From Caulobacterales bacterium (lineage in GTDB: Bacteria; Pseudomonadota; Alphaproteobacteria; Caulobacterales; Caulobacteraceae): 64,000 nucleotides of DNA. Positions 10,079 through 16,975 of this stretch are shown piece by piece. The notes under the pieces were generated by a model. That model did not search any database and was not told the origin of the DNA. It saw only the letters and a program-made list of their open reading frames with translations. The position numbers were made by a program, and so were the translations under genes. Every line of letters begins with the position of its first letter. The first letter of the stretch is position 1. Location: NCBI GenBank assembly GCA_019510435.1, contig JAEKKJ010000020.1:1-64000 (forward strand), written 5' to 3'.

Positions 10079-10507
10079 ATGCGATCCGACGGCGACGACC
10101 TGCTGTATGCTGAGGAGGCCTTCCAGCTGCGCGGCGCGGTATTCCACGTCTATCGCGCGATGGGCTCAGGGTTCCTGGAGGCGGTCTATCAGGAATGCCT
10201 CGTGATCGAACTTGCCCGCCGGGCCATCCCGTTCGTGGCGCAACCTTCGCTGGCGCTGGCTTACGAGGGCGTCCCGCTCAAGCAGAGCTACGTCGCCGAC
10301 TTCGTCTGCTTTGACCGTATCGTGCTCGAGTTGAAGGCGACGAGAAGCCTCGCGCCCGAGCATCGGGCGCAAGTCATCAACTATCTGCGGGCGACGGGTT
10401 TGAAACTCGGCCTTCTGGTGAACTTTGGCTCGGCCCCGCGAGTCGAAATCGAGCGCTTCGCGCTCAGTGGCCCGCCTTCCGCGTCTTCCGCGTTTTCCGC
10501 GGTTTGA
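10079..10507 (+). CDS. GxxExxY family protein (PD-(D/E)XK nuclease-like), copy 1
   Basis: The product has 142 residues. It shows the family signature GFLEAVY (G-x-x-E-x-x-Y) near residue 32, and a nuclease-like core in which DFVCFDRIVLELKA gives the Asp and the E-x-K of a PD-(D/E)XK fold. LAPEHRAQVINYLRA and GLLVNFG are also family-typical. It is about 60% identical by eye to copy 2 at 16976-17368. ATG at 10079 is chosen because it aligns with copy 2 and lies 30 bp after a LexA box. The family core ends at ERFAL. The last dozen codons (PPSASSAFSAV) and the stop are encoded inside tripartite repeat TR2. Biochemical function is not established for the family; nuclease activity is inferred from fold motifs. 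Confidence 0.88.
   Translation: MRSDGDDLLYAEEAFQLRGAVFHVYRAMGSGFLEAVYQECLVIELARRAIPFVAQPSLALAYEGVPLKQSYVADFVCFDRIVLELKATRSLAPEHRAQVINYLRATGLKLGLLVNFGSAPRVEIERFALSGPPSASSAFSAV
10475..10506. repeat. Tripartite repeat TR2, right arm overlapping the stop of GxxExxY gene 1
   Basis: Three tandem 9-mers of the form NTTCCGCGN, inverted relative to TR1. The repeat lies inside the coding frame and supplies the final codons of the gene up to its TGA at 10505-10507. This suggests the gene originally ended near ERFAL, as copy 2 does, and reads through into the repeat. Confidence 0.8.
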
Positions 10508-10522
10508 AAAACGGCGTCGCGG

Positions 10523-11386
10523 CTAGCTCCGCACGTGCTTCAGCTTCTCGGGGTTTCGCATCACATAGATGGCGGCGATCTTGCCGTCCTCGCCGGGTTC
10601 GAAGGCGAAGGTTTCGGGGCCGTCTTCCACCTCGAGCAGCAGGCCGGGGTAGCCATTGATCCGCACGGCCTCCAGGCTCTTGACCCCCAGGTCGCCGTGC
10701 CGCCACAGGATGCCCTGGAACAGGCGGATGACGTCGTCGCGGCCGACCATGACCCGCAGGGCCGCCGAACGCATGCCGCCGCCGTCGCTGACCAGGATGG
10801 CGTCCTCGGCCAGCAGCTCCGACAGGGCCTTGGTGTCGGCGGTGGCGCTGGCGGCTGCGAAGGCGGCCGCGAGCTTCATGGCCTTGGCCTGGTCGACGGA
10901 GAAGCGGGGCCGCGCATCCTGCACGTGCTCGCGGGCCCGGCTGGCCAGCTGGCGCACAGCCGCCTCAGTCCGCTCCAGGGTCTCGGCGACCACGGCGTAG
11001 TCCTGCTCGAAGACGTCGTGGAGCAGGAACACCGCCCGCTCCAGCGGCGACAGCCGCTCCAGGGCCAGCAGGAAGGCGATCGACACCTCCTCCGCCCGCT
11101 CGACCGGGTCGTCGGTCAGGGGCTCGATGAGGGGCTCCGGCAGCCAGGGTCCACGGTAGGCCTCCCGCTCGGCCTTGGCCGCCCGCAGCCGGTCGATGCA
11201 GAGCCGGGTGGTGGCTCGCACCAGCCAGGCGGCCGGGTCCTCCACGTCGGCGCCGGCCCGCTGCCAGCGCAGCCAGGCGTCCTGCACCGCATCGTCCGCC
11301 TCGGAGACCGAGCCCAGCATGCGGTAGGCCAGCCGCTTCAGGCGCGGCCGGTTGGCCTCGAAGGCCTCGGTGAGCGCTTGCGTCAT
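10523..11386 (-). CDS. ECF41-family RNA polymerase sigma factor with SnoaL-like C-terminal domain
   Basis: The product has 287 residues. Sigma region 2 (about 10-75) includes YRMLGSVSEADDAVQDAWLR; region 4 (about 105-160) includes LSPLERAVFLLHDVFEQDY. A SnoaL/NTF2-like extension follows from about residue 170. It carries VSDGGG and, at the end, NPEKL, corresponding to the DGGG and NPDKL motifs described for ECF41 proteins, where the extension controls sigma activity in place of a separate anti-sigma factor. ATG at 11386 is preferred to the GTG at 11395 because AAGGTGG lies 5 nt upstream. It is the last gene of a three-gene operon led by an exact ECF41-type promoter, so autoregulation is likely. 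The inducing signal is unknown. Confidence 0.93.
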   Translation of the reverse strand: MTQALTEAFEANRPRLKRLAYRMLGSVSEADDAVQDAWLRWQRAGADVEDPAAWLVRATTRLCIDRLRAAKAEREAYRGPWLPEPLIEPLTDDPVERAEEVSIAFLLALERLSPLERAVFLLHDVFEQDYAVVAETLERTEAAVRQLASRAREHVQDARPRFSVDQAKAMKLAAAFAAASATADTKALSELLAEDAILVSDGGGMRSAALRVMVGRDDVIRLFQGILWRHGDLGVKSLEAVRINGYPGLLLEVEDGPETFAFEPGEDGKIAAIYVMRNPEKLKHVRS

Positions 11387-11396
11387 GACCGCCACC

Positions 11397-11957
11397 TTAG
11401 GCCGCGAGCGCCGGCTGCGCGACCGGGTGCGGCGCGACCGGCTCGCCGGCCACCACGACCTTGGAGCACGCCTTGCCGTAGCCGAGGGCGTACTTCAGCG
11501 TCGGATACATGCGCGAGGCGGTCAGCGTCAGGCCGATGGCCACCAGCGCCGGCTCGCCCCAGCGCCGCACGATCTCGTCGCGCAGCGGGTCGCAGGCCTC
11601 CATGTCGCGCGCCAGGCTGGCCTTGGCGAAGCGGTAGGCCAAGGCCGCGGTCTCGCCCATCGCCGCCTCGTCGCCGGCCAGGATCGCGCGCAGCACCTTG
11701 GGATCGAGCCCTTGGGCGGTGGCGATGTCGACGCCCACCTGGGTACAGGGGCCGCAGTCCTCGCTGAGCGTGCCGACCAGGCCGGCGGCGACCAGCGCCT
11801 CCGGCGGCGCGGCCTTGCGGTCGGCGGCCTGGCTGCCCAGGGAGAACTTGAACAGGCTGGCGGGGCTGACTCGCAGCACGTGGCGCATGTAGCTGGCGTC
11901 GTAGTTGAAGGTCTTCTCGAACCCGTCGATCCAGCGGGTGAGGAACAGCTTCAGCAT
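11397..11957 (-). CDS. Carboxymuconolactone decarboxylase (AhpD-like) family protein
   Basis: The product has 186 residues. It contains EDCGPCTQVGVDIA near residue 67, matching the E-x-x-C-x-x-C catalytic segment of the CMD/AhpD family, whose members are peroxide- or thiol-active helical proteins. Genes for CMD proteins are typical neighbours and targets of ECF41 sigma factors. It starts 2 bp after the upstream membrane-protein gene and ends 10 bp before the sigma-factor ATG, so the three are co-transcribed. A redox-protective role is inferred from family and context only. Confidence 0.88.
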   Translation of the reverse strand: MLKLFLTRWIDGFEKTFNYDASYMRHVLRVSPASLFKFSLGSQAADRKAAPPEALVAAGLVGTLSEDCGPCTQVGVDIATAQGLDPKVLRAILAGDEAAMGETAALAYRFAKASLARDMEACDPLRDEIVRRWGEPALVAIGLTLTASRMYPTLKYALGYGKACSKVVVAGEPVAPHPVAQPALAA

Positions 11958-11959
11958 CG

Positions 11960-12352
11960 TCAGGCTCCTTTGGGCTTGGTGAAGAGGGCGAGGGCCAGCG
12001 GGATCGCCGCCAGCAGGTAGACGCCCACGAAATCGCGCTGGACGTCGGCCAGCGGGTGGGTCCCACAGGTCGCGTCATAGACGTGGATGGCGGCGTGCAG
12101 CGTCAGCCAGAGCGCCGCCCCGGCCAGCGCCGGCCAGCCCTGCGCGGGCCGCCAGGCGAACCACAGCAGGCCGGCCGCCGCGGCGGCGTAGATCGCGCCG
12201 ATGTCCTTGATGAAGTGGGCGTTGTAGGGCCCCGTCGAGGTCACCCCCGGCACCGCCTCGTACCAGGCCGGCCCCGCGAACAGCATCGCCAGGCCATTGC
12301 CCAGCAACACCAGCCCCGTCAGCCCGGCCACCCACCGCTGCCAGCTCGCCAT
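11960..12352 (-). CDS. Small four-helix membrane protein of the ECF41 operon
   Basis: The product has 130 residues with four predicted transmembrane segments (about 8-27, 48-66, 76-93 and 108-124). No named family is recognised with confidence; the layout resembles small DoxX-like or DUF-type integral membrane proteins. ATG at 12352 is supported by GGAGGG a few bases upstream and lies 26 bp below the -10-like CGTC element of the ECF41 promoter. As first gene of the operon it is probably a direct sigma target, perhaps involved in membrane redox protection together with the CMD protein; this is inference. Confidence 0.8.
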   Translation of the reverse strand: MASWQRWVAGLTGLVLLGNGLAMLFAGPAWYEAVPGVTSTGPYNAHFIKDIGAIYAAAAAGLLWFAWRPAQGWPALAGAALWLTLHAAIHVYDATCGTHPLADVQRDFVGVYLLAAIPLALALFTKPKGA

Positions 12353-12377
12353 GTTCCCTCCGTCCATCTGCAGCGAG

Positions 12378-12404
12378 GACGGCGGAGGCGCAGGGGTTGT
12401 GACA
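12378..12404 (-). promoter_or_regulatory. ECF41-type promoter (TGTCACA-N16-CGTC)
   Basis: On the minus strand TGTCACA (12404-12398) is followed after exactly 16 bases by CGTC (12381-12378). This is the consensus I know for ECF41 promoters. It sits just upstream of the operon whose third gene encodes an ECF41 sigma factor. Confidence 0.85.
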
Positions 12405-12490
12405 TTGGGCGGCACAAAAAAATGCGAAGGTCGAACCGCGGGAAGGCGGGCCGTCTTGGAGTTCCGCGCAGCGGAGGCTCGCTTATCCTT

Positions 12491-12518
12491 GTCCACGAAC
12501 CACACGAAAAGCACGAAC
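12491..12518. repeat. Tripartite repeat TR3, left arm of a perfect 28-bp inverted repeat
   Basis: Three CACGAA-containing units in tandem. The 28 bp are the exact reverse complement of 12554-12581, with a 35-bp spacer. No gene lies between the arms. The perfect match implies recent origin, gene conversion or selection. Confidence 0.9.
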
Positions 12519-12553
12519 GGGCTGACCTTCGCGCTGCGCTGGGCCGCTTCCCT

Positions 12554-12581
12554 GTTCGTGCTTTTCGTGTGGTTCGTGGAC
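12554..12581. repeat. Tripartite repeat TR4, right arm of a perfect 28-bp inverted repeat
   Basis: Three TTCGTG-containing units, exact reverse complement of TR3. The whole 91-bp structure could form a long hairpin in single-stranded DNA or RNA. The region 12353-12677 holds only this structure, the ECF41 promoter, the hairpin at 12596-12617 and TR5. Confidence 0.9.
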
Positions 12582-12595
12582 CAATAAGGACAGAG

Positions 12596-12617
12596 GCGCT
12601 TCGCGGCGCCGAAGCGC
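12596..12617. repeat. Short hairpin resembling the 3' end of GxxExxY genes
   Basis: GCGCTTCG and CGAAGCGC form an 8-bp perfect inverted repeat around a 6-nt loop. The right arm plus CTCG resembles the reverse complement of the codons for ERFAL that end GxxExxY genes and that also appear in the 100-bp tandem units at 16781-16980. It may be a relic of such a gene end. Confidence 0.5.
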
Positions 12618-12641
12618 TCGCTCTCTTCCGTGTCTCTCGCT

Positions 12642-12674
12642 CTCTTCCGCGTCTTCTGTGCCTTCTGCGGTTCG
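12642..12674. repeat. Tripartite repeat TR5, next to the HAD gene stop
   Basis: Three diverged 9-mers (CTTCCGCGT, CTTCTGTGC, CTTCTGCGG) of the same type as TR2, four bases from the stop codon of the HAD hydrolase gene. A further decayed unit precedes it at about 12624-12632. Confidence 0.7.
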
Positions 12675-12677
12675 AAA

Positions 12678-13373
12678 CTAGCTCAACCCCCGCACCCACG
12701 CCGGCAGGTCCGCGATGCTCGCCAGTTCGGCGAAGCGCGGATGGTCGGTGGGCGGGTCGGCGACTTCGTGGGCCCAGGTGATGTGGTAGGGGATGTGGGC
12801 GCCCCAGGCGCCGGCCTCGAGCGCCGGCAGGATGTCGGAGCGCAGGGAGTTGCCGGCCATCACCGCCTCGCCCGCCCCCGTGCCGTAGCGGTCAAAGACC
12901 CGGCGGTAGGTGGAGGCGTCCTTCTCGCTGACGATCTCCACGCCGACGAAGAGCTCCCCCAGGCCCGAGGCGGCCAGCTTCTGCTCCTGGTGCAGCAGGT
13001 CGCCCTTGGTGATCAGGACGAGGCGATAGTCCCGCGACAGCGCCGCCAGGGCCTCGTCCACGCCGGGCAGGGTCTCGACCGGGTGGTTCAGCATCTCGCG
13101 GCCCGCGGCCAGGATGTCGGCGATCATCGCCCCGGGTGCGGCGTTGCCGGTCAGCTCCATCGCCGTCTCGATCATCGACAGGGTGAAGCCCTTCACCCCG
13201 TAGCCGTAGAGCCGCAGGTTGCGCGCCTCCACCTCGGCCAGCTTGGCGTTCAGCGCCTCGGGCGGGGCGATGTCGGCCATCAGCGCCCGCAGCCGGTCCT
13301 GGGTCAGGCGGAAGATGGTCTCGTTGTGCCAGAGCGTGTCGTCGGCATCGAGGCCGACCGTGGTGATGCGCAT
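12678..13373 (-). CDS. HAD-superfamily hydrolase (phosphatase)
   Basis: The product has 231 residues. Motif I is LDADDTLWHN (D-x-D nucleophile and acid/base), motif II is the Thr in VLITKGD, and the acidic motif IV region is MAGNSLRSDILPALEAG. The insert between motifs is a helical C1 cap, as in phosphoglycolate-phosphatase-like members. Likely cytoplasmic and acting on small phosphate esters; substrate not predictable. ATG at 13373 is favoured over 13385 because GGAAG lies 5 nt upstream. The gene end abuts tripartite repeat TR5. Confidence 0.9.
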   Translation of the reverse strand: MRITTVGLDADDTLWHNETIFRLTQDRLRALMADIAPPEALNAKLAEVEARNLRLYGYGVKGFTLSMIETAMELTGNAAPGAMIADILAAGREMLNHPVETLPGVDEALAALSRDYRLVLITKGDLLHQEQKLAASGLGELFVGVEIVSEKDASTYRRVFDRYGTGAGEAVMAGNSLRSDILPALEAGAWGAHIPYHITWAHEVADPPTDHPRFAELASIADLPAWVRGLS

Positions 13374-13515
13374 GGCCGCTTCCATAAGAGCAGCGGGCGG
13401 CGGTGCGCAATCGCGCGGCGCCCGGCGCCACGGCGGCGGGCGCCGGGGCGCAATTCACGGGGGACGCGCCACCCGGCAAGCCTCCGGCAACGCCCGCACC
13501 CACTCTCTGAGGCCG

Positions 13516-14649
13516 ATGATTCGAAGACTCGCCCCGTTTTGGCTCGAAATCCTGTCCTGGCTGGATAGGATCACCGGCCGGGCCGCCGCTGACACGCGCG
13601 CGCGGCTGGCCGAGGAGCGCCTGCGCGATGTGATCGACGCGATCCCCGAGGGCGTCGTGTTCCTGGATCCCGAAGGGCGCTACATCCTCTGGAACCGGCG
13701 CTACGCGGAGATCTACCACCGGTCCGCCGACCTCTTCCGGCCCGGCGCGCGCCTCATCGACACCCTGCGCGAGGGCGTGGCGCGCGGGGACTATCCGGAC
13801 GCGATCGGCCGCGAAGACGCCTGGCTCGCCGACCGCGCGGCCAAGCTCGCCGCCGCCACCGGAGCGCGCCACGAGCAGCAGGTGGCGGACGGCCGGTGGC
13901 TGATGATCGAGGAGCGGCGCACCTCCGAGGGCGGCGTCATCGGCCTGCGGGTGGATATCACCGAGCTGAAGCGGCAGGCCGAGGCCCTCGAGCAGGCCCT
14001 GGCTCACGCCGAGGCGGCCCACCGCGCCAAGGCCGAGTTCCTGGCCGACATGAGCCACGAGCTGCGCACCCCGCTGAACGGCGTCACTGGGCTCGCCCAG
14101 GCGCTCGACGCCAGCGAACTCGACCCCGGCCAGCGCGCCCTGGTGGCCGACATCCGCGCGGCCGCGCGCCAGCTGGACCGGCTGGTCAACGGCCTCCTGG
14201 ACTATGGCGACGCCGACCTGGCGCCCGACGAGCGGCCCGTACCCGCGCCCGACCGGCCGCTGCGCATCCTGGCCGCCGACGACAACCCCACCAACCGCAA
14301 GGTCATCGCCCTGATGCTGGAGGCCGCCGGCGTGGAGGTGATGACCGTCGAGAACGGCTTCGAGGCGGTGGAGGCCTGGCGGGTTGGCGGGTTCGACGCG
14401 GTGCTCATGGACCTGCGCATGCCGGTGACCGACGGGCTCGCCGCGATCCGCGCCATCCGCGCCGAGGAGCACGGCACGGGCCGGCCGCGCACGCCCGCAG
14501 TGGTGCTGTCGGCCAACACCTCGCCCGAGGACCGGGCGGCCAGCGCCGCGGCGGGCGCCGACGGCCACATCGGCAAGCCGATCCGCGTGGAGGCGCTATT
14601 CGCCGCGCTGGATGCGGCCCTGCGGCCTCAGGCGGCGCAGGCCTCGTGA
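13516..14649 (+). CDS. PAS-DHp-receiver protein without an ATPase domain (histidine-kinase-like)
   Basis: The product has 377 residues. A PAS domain (about 38-150) carries VIDAIPEGVVFLDPEGRY and ends in VDITELKRQ. A coiled linker leads into a DHp/HisKA domain with the phospho-acceptor His in DMSHELRTPLNGV (about 176-188). After LLDYGDADLAPDE the chain passes straight into a receiver domain, with acidic pocket AADDNPTN, phospho-acceptor Asp in FDAVLMDLRMP and Lys in HIGKPI. The N, G1 and G2 boxes of the HATPase_c domain are absent. It therefore cannot autophosphorylate by itself. It may act as a phosphotransfer scaffold, or accept phosphate from another kinase. Start ATG at 13516 follows GAGGCC. 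Its end overlaps the convergent DUF1272 gene by 22 bp. Confidence 0.9.
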   Translation: MIRRLAPFWLEILSWLDRITGRAAADTRARLAEERLRDVIDAIPEGVVFLDPEGRYILWNRRYAEIYHRSADLFRPGARLIDTLREGVARGDYPDAIGREDAWLADRAAKLAAATGARHEQQVADGRWLMIEERRTSEGGVIGLRVDITELKRQAEALEQALAHAEAAHRAKAEFLADMSHELRTPLNGVTGLAQALDASELDPGQRALVADIRAAARQLDRLVNGLLDYGDADLAPDERPVPAPDRPLRILAADDNPTNRKVIALMLEAAGVEVMTVENGFEAVEAWRVGGFDAVLMDLRMPVTDGLAAIRAIRAEEHGTGRPRTPAVVLSANTSPEDRAASAAAGADGHIGKPIRVEALFAALDAALRPQAAQAS

Positions 14650-14873
14650 GGCTTGGTGAACCGCTCGCTCGAGGCCGGGAACTTCGCCAGCAGATGCGCG
14701 GGCCGGATGGGTCGCGCAACGAAGTCCCCGCCGCAGTTGGGGCAGGCGCCGCCGAGCCGGGTCTCCACGCAGTCCGCGCAGAAGGTGCATTCGAAGGTGC
14801 AGATCCGCGCCGCCGGGCTCTCCGGAGGCAGGTCGCGGTCGCAGCACTCGCAGTTGGGCTTGAGGATCAGCAT
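14628..14873 (-). CDS. DUF1272 domain protein (small Cys-rich)
   Basis: The product has 81 residues. Cysteine clusters CECC, CTFECTFCADC and CPNCGG match the DUF1272 family, predicted to bind zinc through paired cysteines. The family is widespread in proteobacteria and its function is unknown. ATG at 14873 gives the full conserved N-terminus (MLILKPNCECC). The gene converges on the preceding signalling gene. Confidence 0.9.
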   Translation of the reverse strand: MLILKPNCECCDRDLPPESPAARICTFECTFCADCVETRLGGACPNCGGDFVARPIRPAHLLAKFPASSERFTKPHEACAA

Positions 14874-14968
14874 GGGGCGATGATGGCGCCGGATGGGGCT
14901 GGCCGGAATGACAACGTCCCCTCGATTTCGGCCAGGGTGGGTCGCGTGTGAGCGCCAGCGCCCCGCCT

Positions 14969-15403
14969 CTAGTGTCCCAGCTCTCCGCCCTCGGCGAGCG
15001 GCGCCAGGCGCAGCAGCCGCGAATCCTCCACCGCGGCCGTCCGGTGCGGCACCACGTGCTCGCGGTAGTGCGGGTCGCGGACCATGTCGATGAAGGCCTG
15101 GGCGTTCGGGTACTCGGCGATGAAGGCCAGGTCCCAGGCCTCGGACGCCGGCCCCGTCACCATCACCTGCGGCTGGCCCGCCCACACCTGGCGCGCGCCC
15201 AGCCGCTCGAACACCGGGCCAATCGCGCGGCCATAGGCGCGGTAGGCCTCGGCGCCGGAGAGGCCCTTGCCGTGCTCGGGGCGCCCCTTCGGATAGTCGG
15301 CCTTCGCCTTCAGCTTCACCAGGTTCAGCATGTGGATGGGCTGGTCGCGCGGCAGGCCCTTGAAGACCTCCCAGGCCTCCCGGTCCGGATCGATGTACGA
15401 CAT
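14969..15403 (-). CDS. DUF1330 family protein
   Basis: The product has 144 residues. The pattern HMLNLVKLKAKADYP near the N-terminus, and AFIAEYPNAQAFIDMVRDP followed by HR in the second half, is typical of the DUF1330 dimeric alpha/beta-barrel (ferredoxin-like) fold. The function is not established. ATG at 15403 is preceded by GGGGGC. It is transcribed divergently from carA, with about 120 bp between the starts that must hold both promoters. Confidence 0.85.
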   Translation of the reverse strand: MSYIDPDREAWEVFKGLPRDQPIHMLNLVKLKAKADYPKGRPEHGKGLSGAEAYRAYGRAIGPVFERLGARQVWAGQPQVMVTGPASEAWDLAFIAEYPNAQAFIDMVRDPHYREHVVPHRTAAVEDSRLLRLAPLAEGGELGH

Positions 15404-15522
15404 TCTGCCCCCGATTGATTGACCCGCCGTCCGGGACTCACTACCTACGCGCCCGTTTGCCCAGGCGCCTAGAGGCGCCAATCCTCTAGCCGTCGCGCCC
15501 AGCGCGCGACAGGAGCGCGCCC

Positions 15523-16689
15523 ATGAGCCGTGATCTGCTGCCTGGCGTCACCGGCGTTCTCGCGCTGGCGGACGGGACCATCCTCCAGGGGATCGGCGTC
15601 GGCGCCGTCGGCGAGGCGGTGGGCGAGGTGTGCTTCAACACCGCCATGACCGGCTATCAGGAGATCCTCACCGACCCCTCCTACATGGCCCAGATCGTGG
15701 CCTTCACCTTCCCGCACATCGGCAATGTCGGGACCAATCTGGAAGACGTCGAGCAGATCGCCGGCACGGCCGAGACCGCCGCCCGCGGGGCGATCTTCCG
15801 CGACCTGCCCACCCGCCCGGCCAACTGGCGCGCGGACGCCGACCTGCCCACCTGGATGGCCCGTCGCGGCGTGGTCGGCATCGCCGGCGTCGACACCCGC
15901 GCCCTCACCCGCGCCATCCGCGAGCGCGGCATGCCGCACGGGGTGATCGCCCACCATCCGCAGGGCGAGTTCGACCTGGACGCCCTGGTCGCCAAGGCCA
16001 AGGCCTGGACGGGCCTCGTGGGCCTGGACCTCGCCAAGGACGCCTCCTGCCTGCAGCCCTTCGTCTACGAAGAGGGCCTGTGGGACTGGGAGGGCGGCTA
16101 CGCCAAGCTGGGCCAGCCGAAGTACGACGTCGTGGTCGTGGACTATGGCGTCAAGCGCAACATCCTGCGGGCCCTGACCTCGGTGGGCGCGCGGGTGACG
16201 GTGGTGCCGGCCAAGACCACGGCGGCAGAGATCCTGGCGCGCAACCCGGACGGGGTGCTGCTCTCCAACGGCCCCGGCGACCCGGCGGCCACCGGCGAAT
16301 ACGCCGTGCCGGAGATCCGCAAGCTGGTGGACAGCGGCAAGCCGGTGTTCGGCATCTGCCTCGGCCACCAGATGCTGGCCCTGGCGCTGGGCGCGACCAC
16401 CGTGAAGATGGACCAGGGCCACCACGGGGCGAACCATCCGGTGAAGGACCTGACCACCGGCAAGGTCGAGATCGTCTCCATGAACCACGGCTTCACCGTG
16501 GACCGCGACAGCCTGCCGGCCCCGATGGTCGAGACCCACATCTCCCTGTTCGACGGCACCAACGCGGGCCTGTCCCTGACCGACCGCCCCGTCTTCTCCA
16601 TCCAGCACCACCCGGAAGCCTCCCCCGGGCCGACCGACAGCCTCTACCTGTTCGAGCGGTTCGCGGGCTACATGGACGGGGCGAAGTAG
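15523..16689 (+). CDS. carA: Carbamoyl-phosphate synthase small (glutaminase) subunit
   Basis: CarA hydrolyses glutamine and channels ammonia to CarB for carbamoyl phosphate, the precursor of pyrimidines and arginine. The product has 388 residues, full length. The N-terminal CPSase domain contains [17 protein letters not shown]. The class I glutamine amidotransferase domain shows SNGPGDP, the nucleophile Cys in FGICLGHQ, and the His/Glu pair in [13 protein letters not shown] at 15523 follows AGGAG at 7-nt spacing. carB lies about 4.8 kb downstream on the same strand instead of directly adjoining. Confidence 0.98.
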   Translation: MSRDLLPGVTGVLALADGTILQGIGVGAVGEAVGEVCFNTAMTGYQEILTDPSYMAQIVAFTFPHIGNVGTNLEDVEQIAGTAETAARGAIFRDLPTRPANWRADADLPTWMARRGVVGIAGVDTRALTRAIRERGMPHGVIAHHPQGEFDLDALVAKAKAWTGLVGLDLAKDASCLQPFVYEEGLWDWEGGYAKLGQPKYDVVVVDYGVKRNILRALTSVGARVTVVPAKTTAAEILARNPDGVLLSNGPGDPAATGEYAVPEIRKLVDSGKPVFGICLGHQMLALALGATTVKMDQGHHGANHPVKDLTTGKVEIVSMNHGFTVDRDSLPAPMVETHISLFDGTNAGLSLTDRPVFSIQHHPEASPGPTDSLYLFERFAGYMDGAK

Positions 16690-16709
16690 GCGGCGGCGTC
16701 GTTTGGTTT

Positions 16710-16742
16710 GTCCACGAATGCACACGAATGAACACGAATGCG
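16710..16742. repeat. Tripartite repeat TR6, 20 bp after the carA stop
   Basis: Three tandem CACGAATG-containing 10-mers. It is inverted relative to TR7 and TR8 with few mismatches over 33 bp. The intergenic region 16690-16975 consists mostly of TR6 and the two 100-bp units. Confidence 0.88.
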
Positions 16743-16839
16743 CCCGTGGCCGATCCGCGGCCGTTCTCCATGAATAAGGAGCGCGAAGCGCTCGGGAACG
16801 TCTAGCGATCCGCTGCCCGGTAGCGCGCCAAGCCCGTTG

Positions 16840-16872
16840 CGCATTCGTGTGTATTCGCGTCCATTCGTGGAC
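16840..16872. repeat. Tripartite repeat TR7 (in 100-bp unit 1)
   Basis: Three ATTCGTG/ATTCGCG-containing 10-mers, inverted relative to TR6. Differs from TR8 by one base. Confidence 0.88.
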
Positions 16873-16939
16873 AATTCAAAGCACGAAGCGCTCGGAAACG
16901 TCTAGCAGTCCGCTGCCCGGTGGTACGCCAAGCCTGCTA

Positions 16940-16972
16940 CGCATTCGTGTGTATTCGTGTCCATTCGTGGAC
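16940..16972. repeat. Tripartite repeat TR8, next to the GxxExxY gene 2 stop
   Basis: Three ATTCGTG-containing 10-mers. On the gene strand the repeat begins within 4 bases of the TGA of GxxExxY gene 2. In gene 1 the corresponding repeat overlaps the last codons. Confidence 0.88.
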
Positions 16973-16975
16973 AAT

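Noticed and set aside
9988-10506. Classical insertion sequence with terminal inverted repeats
   Set aside because: The inverted arms bracket a gene as in an IS, but the encoded protein has no transposase motif and no target-site duplication could be identified, so it is reported as an unassigned module.
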